64,000 nt of DNA from Watersipora subatra. Lineage: Eukaryota > Bryozoa > Gymnolaemata > Cheilostomatida > Watersiporidae. Both the position numbers and the translations under genes were made by a program. The notes below the pieces were generated by a model. That model was not told the DNA's origin and ran no database searches. It saw only the letters and a program-made list of their open reading frames with translations. The stretch spans positions 831,001-895,000 of the forward strand of contig NC_088717.1 in assembly GCF_963576615.1 (NCBI RefSeq). The letters are read 5' to 3'. Below, piece by piece: positions 20,568-33,046 of the stretch. The first letter of the stretch is position 1. The number at the start of each line of letters is the position of its first letter.

Positions 20568-23500
20568 GTGAGCCCTTCGACACAAAGCTATCTGACTTCT
20601 CAAATATTTATGCTAATTTTATAATGAGATTTTATGGTTATGTGAAATTAATAGCGTAGGTTTCAAAGAGACTATAACCGGGTGCTTAGAAGTTAGCAAC
20701 AACACTGACAAGCTCAAGGCATGGTAGTCACAACTGCTCACCAAAATTTGATTGTTTAGTAACAAGTTCGACTTCATCCTCATACTTTTTCATGTTTCGG
20801 TTGCAGCACCTTTCAAACTAGCAAACGTGTTTATAGTCGCTACAATATGCGGTATGGAGATGTCTTAAAGACTGGGCTGCTCATCGAGGTGGTGGAGGCA
20901 AGGCATAAGTAACCTTGACCTTGTAGACCGAGTCCTTTTTGTTATTTTTATTGGCTGCTTGTCATGTCTGCTCAAGACTTGTTCCGTTTTTCTCGCAGTT
21001 GCACAACACAGAACTACTTGCGGAGTGCAGCCCTGGCCTGCTCGATGAGATGCGGCATATGGTTGGCTCGGCCAAGGTGAAGGCCAACCACATTCGTAGT
21101 TCCAAAAAGGGAGTGGAGCACTCCTCCAACAGGTAGCGGATTCTTAGTTTAGTGGTTAGTTGGCTCATCAATGGCGCTTATGATAATCAGCGCACCGAAA
21201 GTAGTCGGAGAATCACTAAATATGCTGTTTGTTTCTCAGACTGGTGGTGCAGTTTGAGAGAGCCCAGGCCGAAGTGAAGGAAACCTTTGCCTTTTACAAG
21301 ACGGCTCTCGAGGACCGACAGGAGGAAATACTCAAGGAACTCGAATCTACCTACAAGACCAAACAAGTAAGTCTCGCCACTCGAGGGGTTAGTGTAGAGC
21401 CAGTTGCGCTCATGTAGGTTAGACTGCCTCAACTTGTGCATACTGTTTTAGTAAATTACTTAATGGGTGTAAACTTGTATAAAATTTAAGCTTTCTGTAA
21501 CTGTAACGATGACCCAAAGGCGACAGTGTCAACGACCTCATTTCCTCGCATTCATTCATCTATCCCATTATGAAGGCTTTCAGTTAGTTGAGCAGCAGTT
21601 ACAGCTACAGCCGCTCATCACTTCATTGTAACACGTGATGTGCCCCGTAAACATGTCGAGTAAACATGTCGAGTAAACATGTCGAGTAAACATGTCGAGT
21701 AAACATGTCGAGTAAACATGTCGAGTAAACATGTCGAGTAAACATGTCGAGTAAACATGTCGAGTAAACATGTCGAGTAAACATGTCGAGTAAACATGTC
21801 GAGTAAACATGTCGAGTAAACATGTCGAGTAAACATGTCGAGTAAACATGTCGAGTAAACATGTCGAGTAAACATGTCGAGTAAACTAGAGTTTCATATC
21901 CCTCTTCATCTCCCAGCCATGCCAGTATTTCATACATGATTGCCTTTGAGCATACACCTCATACTCACTCACTCATGCACCGCTAAGCTTTTTAATTTCT
22001 CTTCAGTAGTTGACTTGAGCCGGTGTTAATCAGCCATAACTCTTGCTTATGTACATGAAAGCTTTACTGCGTTTATCACTCACCGGTATTACTAAAAGGG
22101 GCTCTATTTTGTTACCAGGTGACACTGCGTGGCCAGGTAGCGAGCATGCAATCCTATATCGACCGTCTGTACATGGGGTGCGAGTTCATTGACAAACTCA
22201 TCAAACACGCTCCAGCAACTGAAGCCCTGAGCCAGAAAAAGCTCGTCAGTTCCCGGGTCAAGGAGCTGTTGGCCTTCCAACCGGATGACAGCAATGCCTT
22301 ATCATCTGGCAGGTCTGACCTCGAGTTTGTCTCCAACTTTCAGGTATGCGTTGGTTTAGCTAACAGGACATGGAGAGTATTGAACAGGCAATTGAATGGG
22401 AGGGATGGCAGGTCTTTAGGCGGAGATTAAGGAACTTCCAAGGTGCTGCAGTTGATTGCAACACCTTGGAAGTGATAATTAGTAGTTGAAGGAAAATGAA
22501 GTTTCAAGTTATAAGAACATGCTGCCGGCCTTCTTCAAATCAGATATGAACAAAATTATTTGGAAACCTCGACTGTTTTCAACAGAATATCTGGTTTTGT
22601 ACGAAGATACCGCAAGAAATAAGATTGTCTGAACGTGTAATGGTTTAAAGAGACCCGAGTGTGAGATAAAACTGGTTCATTTTACATGGGAGTCTGGACG
22701 GAGTCCGTAGTCGTCATTCTGAATTGTTAATCGTACAGCTATCTGCTTTTTATAACAGTATCACTGCATAGCTATTAGTAATCTCCATAAAACTTATTCT
22801 TGGGTCTGTAGCATTTCTAATACAGTGGCACCTCATAGCTGGTGTGTAACGTTGCTAAATACAGTGGCACCTTATAGCTGGTGTCTAGCGTTGCTAAATA
22901 CAGTGGTACCTTATAGCTGGTGTCTAGCGTCGCTAAATACAGTGGCACCTTATAGCTGGTGTCTAGCGTCGCTAAATACAGTGGTATCTTATAGCTGGTG
23001 TCTAGCGTCGCTAAATACAGTGGTATCTTATAGCTGGTGTCTAGCGTCGCTAAATACAGTGGCACCTTATAGCTGGTGTCTAGCGTCGCTAAATACAGTG
23101 GTACCTTATAGCTGGTGTCTAGCGTCGCTAAATACAGTGGCACCTTATAGCTGGCGTCTAGCGTTGCTAAATACAGTGGCACCTTAAAGCTGGTGTCTAG
23201 CGTTGCTAAATACAGTGGCACTCTATAGCTGGTGTCTAGCATTGCTAAATACAGTGGCACCTTAAAGCTGGTGTCTAGCGTTGCTAAATACAGTGGCACT
23301 CTATAGCTGGTGTCTAGCGTTGCTAAATACAGTGGCACTCTATAGCTGGTGTCTAGCGTCGCTAAATACAGTGGCACTCTATAGCTGGTGTCTAGCGTCG
23401 CTAAATACAGTGGCACCTTATAGCTGGTGTCTAGCGTCGCTAAATACAGTGGCACCTTATAGCTGGTGTCTAGCGTTGCTAAATACAGTGGTACCTTATA

Positions 23501-26500
23501 GCTGGTGTCTAGCATTGCTAAATACAGTGGCACTCTATAGCTGGTGTCTAGCGTCGCTAAATACAGTGGCACTCTATAGCTGGTGTCTAGCGTCGCTAAA
23601 TACAGTGGCACCTTATAGCTGGTGTCTAGCGTCGCTAATTACAGTGGCACCTTATAGCTGGTGTCTAGCGTTGCTAAATACAGTGGTACCTTATAGCTGG
23701 TGTCTAGCGTTGCTAAATACAGTGGCACTCCATATCTGGTGTCTAGCGTTGCTAAATACAGTGGCACTCTATAGCTGGTATTTTCTGTGACTTTTCTATC
23801 AGTTAATTTTACTTAGTTTTGGTTTTATGGTCTAATTTATGTTATTGTGCTGTAGCTTGCTTTATTAGTTAGCGTAGCAAATATGTCCAGTAATAATATG
23901 TATGTAATTTGAGGATGGGCCATGGAGTTATACCTCCTAAACGGTTTCACTCCCGTCATACAGCTAGAGTTTAGGTTGTCTCATCAGCACTGAAACTCTT
24001 GGTGTTTGGTATGCGGTGCTGTCAATATGAAACTTTTTAGTACAGAAACATACCATAAAATGATTCATCTAAGTGTCTCAGTACATTACCCGGCACTTGT
24101 CAGGGTACATTGCTCGCTGATCTAGTATACCCTCATGATGCTGATTACTAGATGTATTGCAGGCGATACAGGTGGGGGTGAAAAACACATTTGGTTATGT
24201 GAGGCATGCCAGCAGTGAGGGATCGGCAAAACCACAGCCGATAGCTCGACCAATCCACTACAGCGTTCCTCTCACTCGCAGTGTGTCTAAGACATTGAAC
24301 AACTCGCTGGACAATATAGGTATGGGTCCTCCTCAGCTCATCCGAACTGTTTCAGCTTGATTTGAGATATGCTAACGAGTATATGCTTTTCACAATTGTC
24401 TTAGCTTTCGTGTGCTCTTGATGACTTCTCTTTTGGTCGATTTCTTTTTTGCGTGTTGTGGATGACTTCTTTCTCGTGTGTTGTGGATGACATCTTTCTC
24501 TCGCGTGTTGTGGCAGACTTTTATTTCTCGCGGGTTGTGGCCGACTTTTATTTCTCGCGTGTTGTGGCTGACATCTTTCTCTCGCGTGTTGTGGCCGACA
24601 TCTTTCTCCCGCGTGTTGTGGCCGACATCTTTCTCCCGCGTGTTGTGGCCGACTTTTATTTCTCGCGGGTTGTGGCCGACTTTTATTTCTCACGGGTTGT
24701 GGCTGACTTTTATTTCTCGCGTGTTGTGGCTGACATCTTTCTCTCGCGGGTTGTGGCCGCCATCTTTCTCTCGCATGTTGTGGCTGACTTATAGTGTGTG
24801 TTTTTCTAGCTAGTGTTTTCTATGCATATTAGCTGGAACAAAAGTCTTTACATTTGAAATTCTGTTTTTGTATCGCAGTTGCAAACAAATTAACGCAGGT
24901 TTTGAAACGAATTTTAAACTAAATCTAACGCCTTATAAGAATATTTTTCCAATCTCAAACGGCTTTGTCATGTTGAGGTTTGACTGTAGTTGTATGGTAT
25001 GGCGGTCATGTGATAATCCTAAACTGTTTAGACAGACTTGATCTTGATCTGACTGATCTTGATAGTTTAGAGATTTTATTCATATCAACTGCGATAAGAT
25101 AAGCTTATTAAATTGGCCAGTATTCTGTTCCTCAATTTTATTATTTACAGTGTGTTAAAACTAAGTGACTAGGAGAGTACTTCACACCTGTGATTAGTAC
25201 CTGATTACATTAAATTCAGCATTTAAGCAATAGCCAATATGCTTATAGATATAACAGCCACTGGTGGTAGAGGAGGACTTGTGACATATGCATTCCTACT
25301 TAGCAAGTGGTCATGCATTAGCTCTATCAATTGCGTAAGGCTTAATCCCTGACAGGCTTTAATACCGCTCTAGTGGACACCTACCAGTGACAACTTTCAT
25401 TGCGGTCCAGATCGCAATTACGACAAGTGTAATGCATATGCATTGATCACATGCTGATCCTTAACGCCGTAGCGATCGCAAGCCGTAATCCTTAAACCTG
25501 TCAGGCTTAAACCTGAAATTCTTCTTTAAATTGCTTTGTGAAAATGTGATTTTTGGCAAGGCCAAAGCCAGCAGATGCTATCTTTTATGGAAATCCAGTC
25601 GTGTATCACCTTGTAAGTCAAAAAGTTCTCTCTGAACCACTTAGTGTGTCTGTGGATTACAAAAAGGTTTTGCAGTACATTCGAATAAGTTGCTTCAAGA
25701 GCTTATTGTAATTGGTACCATTACACAGCGTTGAATTATTTAAAAATACGTGCTTTTGGAAATACTTGGTCTAAAATAGGAACGAGTGAGTGTCTAAACA
25801 TTATTTCTATTATTTTGCTACGACTAAGATATTTCACCTATTAATGAATTGAGCATGTTAAGAATGTGTTAAGAATCGACATGGCTTGAACGATTCACAT
25901 ATATACACCCTGTATAGAAATCTGGTTGGAGCGTAGCGTAACTCATGGTAGATACGAGTTGTTTAACTGATCATAAAAAATGATTTTGGCTACATTTAAT
26001 ATCTTAGTTTATAAGAAACTTTTATTGCGCCTATTGGTCGGTCGAGTGCCCATTGCCATGCGGAATACGTTTCATTAACAACAGCTTGGTGCTGCTGATC
26101 GACAGCAGGCCATCGTTAATTAAAACTGGCTGTTGGAATATTCAGCCATCGTATATAGTTTTTGGTTCTGACAACGTAGGACAGCATTGCCACCGGTAAC
26201 CAGAATGTAGGGCAGCGTCGTGTAGCAAGGATCATGGTTGTTCTTATCTCAGCATTGCTGAACTAAATGACCTTTAGTTCGTTTTTTGGTTAGTTTTGAC
26301 GGCTTGTGGTAATCAGAAAACGGAATTAGGGCTTTAAAGTAATAACCTACTCTTCCATCTCTATTAATATAAGGTTTTTTTGTTAATACGAGGTTTTCTG
26401 TTTGTCAAAGGTTGTTTTTAGAACTGTATTCATGTTTTCAACTCTAACAACTGAAGACGATTTTGAAGGGCAGTGGTTGGGTTTAGCAATGCAGATCTGA

Positions 26501-29500
26501 AATAGTAACTTGACAGAATGGTTGGAAGTCGGAGGAGGAAGTATTATATAGTAGTAACTCATTCCAATCAATGTTGGTATCTTACAGCTCCAGTTTGTAT
26601 AATCAAGGGCAGCGGTAAATTTGGGCCAAACTGTTGGTGATTATTTCACTACAGTTCTCAACATCTTACCTGGCACTTGATCAATTAATCTAGACATGTG
26701 TCTGTTTGTTTCCTTTTGTATACCTTTTGTATACCTAATGACTTGTCTAGCTCTAAGTTTTGTTGGCTAGTTTCAGGCAAGTTTGGCGGCAGCAACACCT
26801 CACTCAGTTCGCTCAATGGTTTCTCTTTCAACTCGACAGCTGAGACGACAGCGGCTGCAGCTTATGAGGCATGGCCAACAAGTACGTCCTATCAGTTCAT
26901 TGGTTTGCTTTACTGTCGTGTCTCTCCTTTACCGGCAATAACTAATAGGTGAAGGCCATATGTGCTGCCTTCATTGTCGGGTTTTTACATCGCCTGACGT
27001 ATGGAGACAACAGCTTCTTCAGTTATAATTGAGCCTTGCATTTAATGTATTGCACTTACGCTAGTAATAAAAAACTTCAAGTTTTAGGAAGAAATCGTTC
27101 GAGTAACAATTTCATTACGATTGAAATTATTGGTGGAGTTATATACGCGTGTGATTTGACATGTAGAAGTTATCAACACTGATATTCCAATGAAATTCAC
27201 AGTTTAACAGCTGCACAATAACATGAACTAGTGATGTATCCCATGAAGGCTTCTCTAGGGATCTGCTGTAAGGCTAGCAGGAAAATGAGATTTCAATGAG
27301 TCTAAGAATGTGACAAGTGAATCTTGAACAGTCTATTAGAATCTGGAATTTGAAAGTTAGCCTAAGATCTTACATATTTTGTGTTTTTTATTAATTCGCA
27401 TGATTTGGTATTCAATAAGAAAGTAATCACTCATAAGCGAGTCAGTTTCATTTATAATATCCGGCTAAAATAATTATAAGGAAGTTCCATTTACCTTCTG
27501 CTTCCTGTTGACAAATGCAAAACTAGCAACTCCTTACAAGAATCTCTATCGGAGTAGGATTGTTTTCTTAGAGTGGGCAGCGTTTCAACAAGCTGCATTA
27601 AATCTGGGACACTTTATGGGATGGTTTTAAATTAAATCTCGGGTTTTTAACCCGTGATGGTTTTAAATTAAATTGTGCTTTAAAAATTTGATTGTATTTG
27701 TCAAATGAAAGCCGGTGTTGTTTTTAGTTGACAGTATGGCTTATCGTTTATGTAATCTTATAACTCGGACAAATATAGCATTTCTGTTAGTTGCAAATGC
27801 CCACCATATTTTATGCATAGTTACAAGACGAACCACTGACATTACAAAAAATGAAGGTTTGCCGTTTGGTATCGCGGCTAACCTCGGGCCTACTGATGTT
27901 TGGTAGCGAGGCTAACCTCGGACTTACATTCCCAAAGGCAGATCTGACAATCCATTTATTTTGTTTCCAGCACTGGACACCAACAGCCAGCGATCGATCA
28001 CAACAGCCCCGGAGTTGTTTCCCTTGACTGTTGGCATCGGCACCCCAGAGATAACCGATGGTATGAATAGACTTGGTGCCAATTTCTACCCACCCAAGTC
28101 ACAAATAAAGCGCCAGAAAATGATCTACCATTGCAAATTTGGAGAATTTGGAGTTCTGGAAGGTATGAGCAGAGTATTTACCCTCGTGTTGATAGAGCTG
28201 TGGCTCGTGTAGTGTGCTATGCACTTTTTGTAGGTGTACTTCTAGTTGGACCTACTGTAAACGCATTTAACTTATACGTAATACTCTGTAAGTCGTGTCG
28301 GCACTGCCACCTTGGCATTTCCCAACGTGATAGTTATTTGTGTCTTTGGCGTAATCCATCAAGGGGTTATTTTTGCTAGGCTCTTTGTTGTGGTTAATAA
28401 CCACGGCTTCAGTTATAAACAAATTATTAATTGGGTCGTCAACGTACTGTGTACTAATAATGTACTGTGTACTAATCATGAATTATTGGTTTAGAGGAAG
28501 GAGGGCCTGAGGAAGTGTTTGGGTTATTAGGTATTTCTCTCAATCTGGTTATAAAGGGATAGTAGGAGTATCAAATCCCGGTGGTTCATCTTAGCAAACA
28601 GTTTTCCCCTCTTGATTTCCTGTAGGTGCTCGAAATATCAGGGTTCAGGAAGGGATTCCAATCCCAATGATTGTAACTTTCGGGACAACTCCCAAAATTT
28701 AGAATGTTGATGCCAGTGTGTGTTGTATGTGGTAATAAAGCATGATAGCACTAAACTATATGCAAATATTGAGTCTTCCTTTTGTAGTCCTAATCGACTG
28801 ATTTGTGCCTATAACATAGTTTGGAAGCTAGTATTACTAGCGTTTACTTTGAAATGAAACGCATGGTGTTAAATGTATATATAATGCTTCGCATAAACTG
28901 CCAACTGTTGACAGCTTAAAATGTTTGACTCGCCGCAAAGAAAAACATTTGTAGATTTTTAAATATTTCAAAGATCTTCCCACCCCAAAAAGCTGTTCGT
29001 TGCAGAGTATGTATAAACTATCATACCTCCTTCTATAGTCTGTTTGCGTTGTGTCCATATATTTTGGTTTTGGCGCAACATGTCAGCCTCGGAAAGCTTC
29101 AGTTTTGTTCCCGAGATGTACAGCACTCTCAGTAACTGACTGTGTCCAATTTTCAACTACACCGTTTAACCGCAATGGATGATGCGTTTTGTAGGGCAAT
29201 TCACAGAGCCTAGTGGCGTCGCTGTTAACGCTCAGAATGACATCATAGTAGCCGACACTAACAATCATAGGATTCAGATATTTGACAAGGAGGGCAGGTT
29301 CAAGTTTCAGTTTGGAGAGTGTGGGAAGAGGGATGGTCAGTTGCTGTACCCCAATAGGGTGGCTGTTGTCAAGCAGACGGGTAGGTATATTTAGACCATC
29401 CTAGAATAGTGGTGTGGTACTCAATGTGTTTAAAACTGTATTTTAATCTTTCTTGGCACTCCTTTTCTGTACATCTTGTTAACGGATGTGTTCCTTTTAC

Positions 29501-30991
29501 CAAAGCATATCATTTTCCACTATCTTCGCTAATTTTCTCCTTCATATTTTGGCTCATATTTTGGCTCATATTTAATAGAATGGTTTCAGGTGACATAGTG
29601 GTAACTGAGAGGAGTCCCACCCATCAGGTCCAAATATTCAATCAGTACGGGCAGTTTGTTAGAAAGTTTGGGGCTAACGTCTTGCAGCACCCGAGGGGCG
29701 TCACGGTGGACCACATGGGTCGCATCATCATTGTAGAGTGCAAGGTGGGTAGCGTTACTTGTAATGATGAACCCAAATCTGGTTGTGGACTTCGTGAAAC
29801 ATTTTCAGTTTGGTTTGCCCTTTGTGTAACCCATCGGCTGAGCATTTTGAATGTGTGTGTTTAGCTGACAGACGGCGTTATTGCAGGTAATGCGGGTGAT
29901 AATATTTGACCTCTTCGGCAACATGCTACAAAAGTTCAGTTGCTCGAAACACCTGGAGTTTCCTAACGGCGTCGTAGTCAATGACCAGGAAGAAATCTTT
30001 ATCAGCGATAACCGGGCTCACTGCGTCAAGGTCTTCAACTATCAAGGTATGACGATGTACGATGCAGCTGTGCTCGGATGACCGTGCTGTTCGATTCAGG
30101 CTTGTTTATGTCGTCTTGTTTAACGAGTTACATTTGTTGAGTAGGGCTATTCACAAGGCAGATCGGAGGGGAGGGCATCAGTAACTATCCCATTGGAGTG
30201 GGTATCAACAGCGCCGGGGACATCCTCATTGCTGACAATCATAACAACTTCAACTTGACCGTCTTCAACCAGGTAAGTTGTACCGAATCATTCTTACAGC
30301 TGCTAGCTTATCCTCTTACAAATCCCCGCGCTCTGACCTATGATCATTTCTACCTACACGATAGTATGTACATTTTTGTATGTACATATGTACGTTTCTT
30401 GACTTGGCAAGTAATTCACAACATAATGTCCAAAGTCTCAACTTCTCAACTTGAATAATATCCAATAGCCTTGTTCCTTATTTGGATTTAAAAATTACGG
30501 AACAACGACAAACTAATCCAAGTGGTAGTGATGAGAAAAGACAAACGAAAAGTATTCGATTTGCAAACAAATCCTCGACATACGGTACAAATATCATATA
30601 TCAGTACAAATATCATATATCAAACCGCTGCATCAAGGTTTGACAGAATCTCTCTAACTGGTGTTATAATTTAATTTACTCTCAAATCTAATGCCTTGTT
30701 AACTGACTGACCAGCATAATCTCACCTTGGATTTATTCATTAGTTTTAAATTACATTTCCTAGCACCCCTTTTCTGTTCAGGATGGACAAATACAAAATG
30801 CCCTGGAGAGCAAGGTGAAGCACGCGCAGTGCTTTGACGTAGCTCTCTTAGATGATAACTCCATCGTGCTGGCGAGCAAGGATTACAGGCTATACATATA
30901 TCGTTATGCTCAAGGATCGCACGTCCCTGTCTCCCCTCTCCCCTACAGCATGCCTGAGGGCTTTCCTTCTCTCATGGAGTCCTTTCGTTAG
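19253..30991 (+). CDS. brat: Brat/TRIM3-like TRIM-NHL protein with RING finger (15 coding exons)
   Basis: Cytoplasmic RNA-binding translational repressor of the Brat family, here also a predicted E3 ubiquitin ligase. Coding exons: 19253-19471, 19740-19905, 20006-20188, 20461-20567, 20999-21132, 21240-21366, 22119-22343, 24163-24319, 26777-26881, 27971-28162, 29195-29380, 29590-29744, 29887-30046, 30145-30272 and 30782-30991. All are GT-AG, phases agree, and the total is 2454 nt (817 residues). Order of domains: Ser/Thr-rich N terminus (1-60), C3HC4 RING (62-101), B-box 1 (about 130-175), B-box 2 (about 195-230), coiled coil (about 230-385), linker (390-520), NHL propeller (about 525-790), short C-terminal tail. 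Identity to insect Brat is extremely high across the NHL domain and clear in the coiled-coil end (NTFGYVR). ATG 19253 was chosen because an in-frame TGA lies at 19187-19189. The Drosophila protein lacks a RING, so domain retention here is notable. Confidence 0.93.
20999..24319 (+). CDS. brat: brat exons 5-8: coiled-coil region
   Basis: Exons 20999-21132, 21240-21366, 22119-22343 and 24163-24319. They encode a helical region with heptad-like spacing (FERAQAEVKETFAFYKTALE, EEILKELESTYKTKQ, LRGQVASMQSYIDRLYMGCE), then DLEFVSNFQAIQVGVKNTFG, the segment that matches the end of the coiled coil in insect Brat. TRIM coiled coils mediate antiparallel dimerisation. The introns after exons 6, 7 and 8 carry minisatellites of 13, 39 and 27 bp. 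Confidence 0.9.
21648..21886. repeat. 13-bp minisatellite in brat intron 6, about 18 identical copies
   Basis: Copies of TAAACATGTCGAG with no visible substitution over 239 bp, which implies recent expansion or strong homogenisation. The unit includes the palindromes ACATGT and TCGA. All three minus-strand frames stay open with a 13-residue period. Confidence 0.96.
22434..22473. repeat. Short hairpin in brat intron 7
   Basis: ACTTCCAAGGTGCTGC at 22434-22449 pairs with GCAACACCTTGGAAGT at 22458-22473, with one mismatch and an 8-nt loop. The arms are 16 bp, short for a microRNA precursor. Confidence 0.7.
22811..23780. repeat. 39-bp minisatellite in brat intron 7, about 25 copies
   Basis: Unit containing GCTAAATACAGTGGCACCTT and ATAGCTGGTGTCTAGCGT, with C/T variants. 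The period is 13 codons, so frames remain open on both strands for hundreds of codons (264 on the minus strand); these are not genes. The unit core ACAGTGGCACCT resembles the ends of pogo/Tigger-like elements, so the array may have started from a terminal repeat; that origin is speculative. Confidence 0.95.
24450..24790. repeat. 27-bp minisatellite in brat intron 8, about 12 copies
   Basis: Units such as CTCGCGTGTTGTGGCTGACA plus TCTTTCT, alternating with a variant ending CTTTTATTT. The period is nine codons, giving open frames that read SRVVADFYF. The variants are interspersed rather than in blocks. Confidence 0.93.
24791..26776. other. Remainder of brat intron 8, nothing recognised
   Basis: About 2 kb of intron without a convincing exon, transposon ends or RNA gene. 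Confidence 0.5.
26777..28162 (+). CDS. brat: brat exons 9-10: linker to the NHL domain
   Basis: Exon 26777-26881 encodes a Gly/Ser/Thr/Ala-rich stretch (GKFGGSNTSLSSLNGFSFNS). Exon 27971-28162 encodes a Thr/Pro-rich segment and then PPKSQIKRQKMIYHCKFGEF, the start of the NHL propeller, which is almost identical to insect Brat. Both junctions are phase 1. Exon 9 (105 nt) is a multiple of three and could be skipped without changing frame. Confidence 0.9.
29195..30991 (+). CDS. brat: brat exons 11-15: six-bladed NHL RNA-binding propeller
   Basis: Five exons encode the NHL repeats: QFTEPSGVAVNAQNDIIVAD, NHRIQIFDKEGRFKFQFGEC, DIVVTERSPTHQVQIFNQYG, LQHPRGVTVDHMGRIIIVEC, HLEFPNGVVVNDQEEIFISD, NYPIGVGINSAGDILIADNH and KHAQCFDVALLDDNSIVLAS. 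In Brat the top face of this propeller binds single-stranded RNA motifs in target 3' UTRs. The stop codon TAG is at 30989-30991. After the last blade (YRLYIYRYAQ) there is a tail of about 25 residues (GSHVPVSPLPYSMPEGFPSL...), longer than in the fly protein. Confidence 0.95.
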
Positions 30992-32419
30992 AAGGGTGTT
31001 AATCCCGTCTTAGTCGGTGCTTTTAGATAGCATCTACCCGCTTTCTTGTTAAGGACCTTGTTTAGCCTGTCTTTTTAACTTTTAAATATCGCCAGTAGGT
31101 GATTGGCCGTTTGTTGCTTTTTATTAACTTGTTAACTGGGTAAAGCGGTAACTATCGCTTTGTCTTACATGTACTCTATCTCTCACCTCTAGGTATTTGT
31201 TAAGCTGTTTTAACTCTGTGCCGCATGCATGTTTCGCATTCAGTTCATTTCTTGCTCTTGCAGGATTTTATAGTCGACCGTATAGTCGGCTTTTTAGCTA
31301 AGAATTGTGCCAGTGCCATATGTTGGCTAATCTTTGTAATATCTTTTGTTTTGACCATTTTGTGAAGGTTTTTCGCAATGCCATGTGGTACCCTTATTTT
31401 CATAGACCTTTCTCATATCAACTGTGCTTCCTTTATACTCTGTTTGGGATCAGTGTTCAATCAAACATTAACCAGATTATCCGCTCATGCATGTTGGCCA
31501 ACTTTAATCACTAGTGATTCCCCTGATTGTTGATTTTCAGCCTTAGCTAGGAGACGAAAACGAGTAGACGTTTTTATCTATTTTATATTATATGGCCTGG
31601 CTGTGCAAGTACGGTTTACATATTTGATAGTTGACCTTTGACATTTCTTACTGTGCATGATTTTGATAGTCTTATAGTTATACAGGCATGTCAATTGCTT
31701 TTGTTACCTGGTTTAGTTTGCACTCGGTGACTCGCGGATGCTTGTCCGAGCTTGAACAAGGCTGTGTTCATTTTGCTTCCTATTAACTTTATATAGTATT
31801 TTAAAATTGCCAAAAATAACTTTTGATTTTGTAGTTGATAATTTGTCAATTTGTTGACAATCACTAGTTTTTAAACAGCTTTGAAAGTCTAGTTCGTATC
31901 ATCTTACTGTTCATTTTTGTGTTTTTTCCGTTTTGTTTACCAAGTTATGATTGCTTTCCGGATGGGCCTGGGTTGTCTGCGTGCATATTTGCATAATTGT
32001 TTATTATTTACGCTTAACATTCCTTTTGGTCGTATCTTTACCTGTTATTAACGCTGTTGACACTTTGAGCCTTGAAACAAACCTGACATTTTGTTACAAT
32101 ACTTTGTTCACTGTTAGTTGTTCTATAACTGCTAGTTTTATTCAGTCCTACGCCACTGCGCGCTTGTAGATGTTCGAGATTTTGTTGTTTTCACTTTGAA
32201 TATTGCTTGCAGTGGCAAAGCTTTCAGTTTGCTTTGTTTATGACTATTGTAGGGCGAGGCACTTTTAGATCTCTGTTGCGTTAATGGTTTCATTATTACC
32301 ACTATTACTTAGTAAAATGTTATACTGTTTCAATGTTTGCTGTTTTAAATACTTTTATTGATTTTCATCTTTTTGTGTACTTTCATTGTCTCATACTGTT
32401 ACGTTTTTAATGAAATAAA
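30992..32419 (+). terminator. brat 3' UTR with candidate poly(A) signal
   Basis: T-rich sequence follows the stop codon for about 1.4 kb without open exons. The first convincing AATAAA on the + strand lies at 32414-32419, followed by A-rich and then T-rich sequence. The assignment as the brat 3' UTR is by position and composition. Confidence 0.5.
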
Positions 32420-32789
32420 TTAGCTGAAAAAGAAATCGCACTCTTCAGTTATCCGTTGTCTATATGCCATCTGTTGTATCACGAAACCCAAATCTATTAA
32501 GCTCTGGTCTTGTATTTATGATATAATAATAATATTACGGTGCCTTTACGGAATCAAAAGGTGAGTCATGCAATATAGTATTGGAAGCCACACATTGTAT
32601 CCCTCTTTAAAAAATGCTCCCAACTTGAATATTTTTAGCCATGTTGGTGTTTTCATTGAGGTAGATTGATCCACTGTTTTTTTCATTCCAATTTTTATGA
32701 TTTAAATGTCATCGAGGGGATGATTTCTGCACGCAAATGTAAGTCTCACAATTATGATGAGGAAAGGTGCAGTTGATTCATAATATAAC

Positions 32790-32795
32790 TTTAAT
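32790..32795 (-). terminator. Candidate poly(A) signal for DNAH2
   Basis: ATTAAA on the minus strand about 250 bp downstream of the DNAH2 stop codon. No minus-strand AATAAA was seen between the stop and this point. It would leave about 370 bp between the brat and DNAH2 poly(A) signals. Confidence 0.3.
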
Positions 32796-33046
32796 ATTTT
32801 AAATATTGACAAAAACAAAACCATCACTGGACGGAATAAAATAAATCAAAACTATTAACAATTGTATAACTTTGAAAAAACAGATAAAAAAGACGGAAAC
32901 ATATCCGCAGTAACCTAACTCTGTTGATAATAAATACAGGCATGTGTAGCATCTTGCAAAGCAACTGATTAACGCTCAAGGGAGTTGAGCAATGTAATTC
33001 ATTTGATATGAATTCAACACTCTATATGCAACCAAGTCAAGTTGGA

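Noticed and set aside
22817..23611. 264-codon open frame on the minus strand (period 13 residues, VPLYLATLDTSYK)
   Set aside because: It is the 39-bp minisatellite read in one of several open frames, inside a brat intron. A period divisible by three keeps frames open; there is no start context or domain.
24352..24813. Several 110-codon frames on both strands
   Set aside because: All come from the 27-bp array in brat intron 8, whose nine-codon period keeps frames open.
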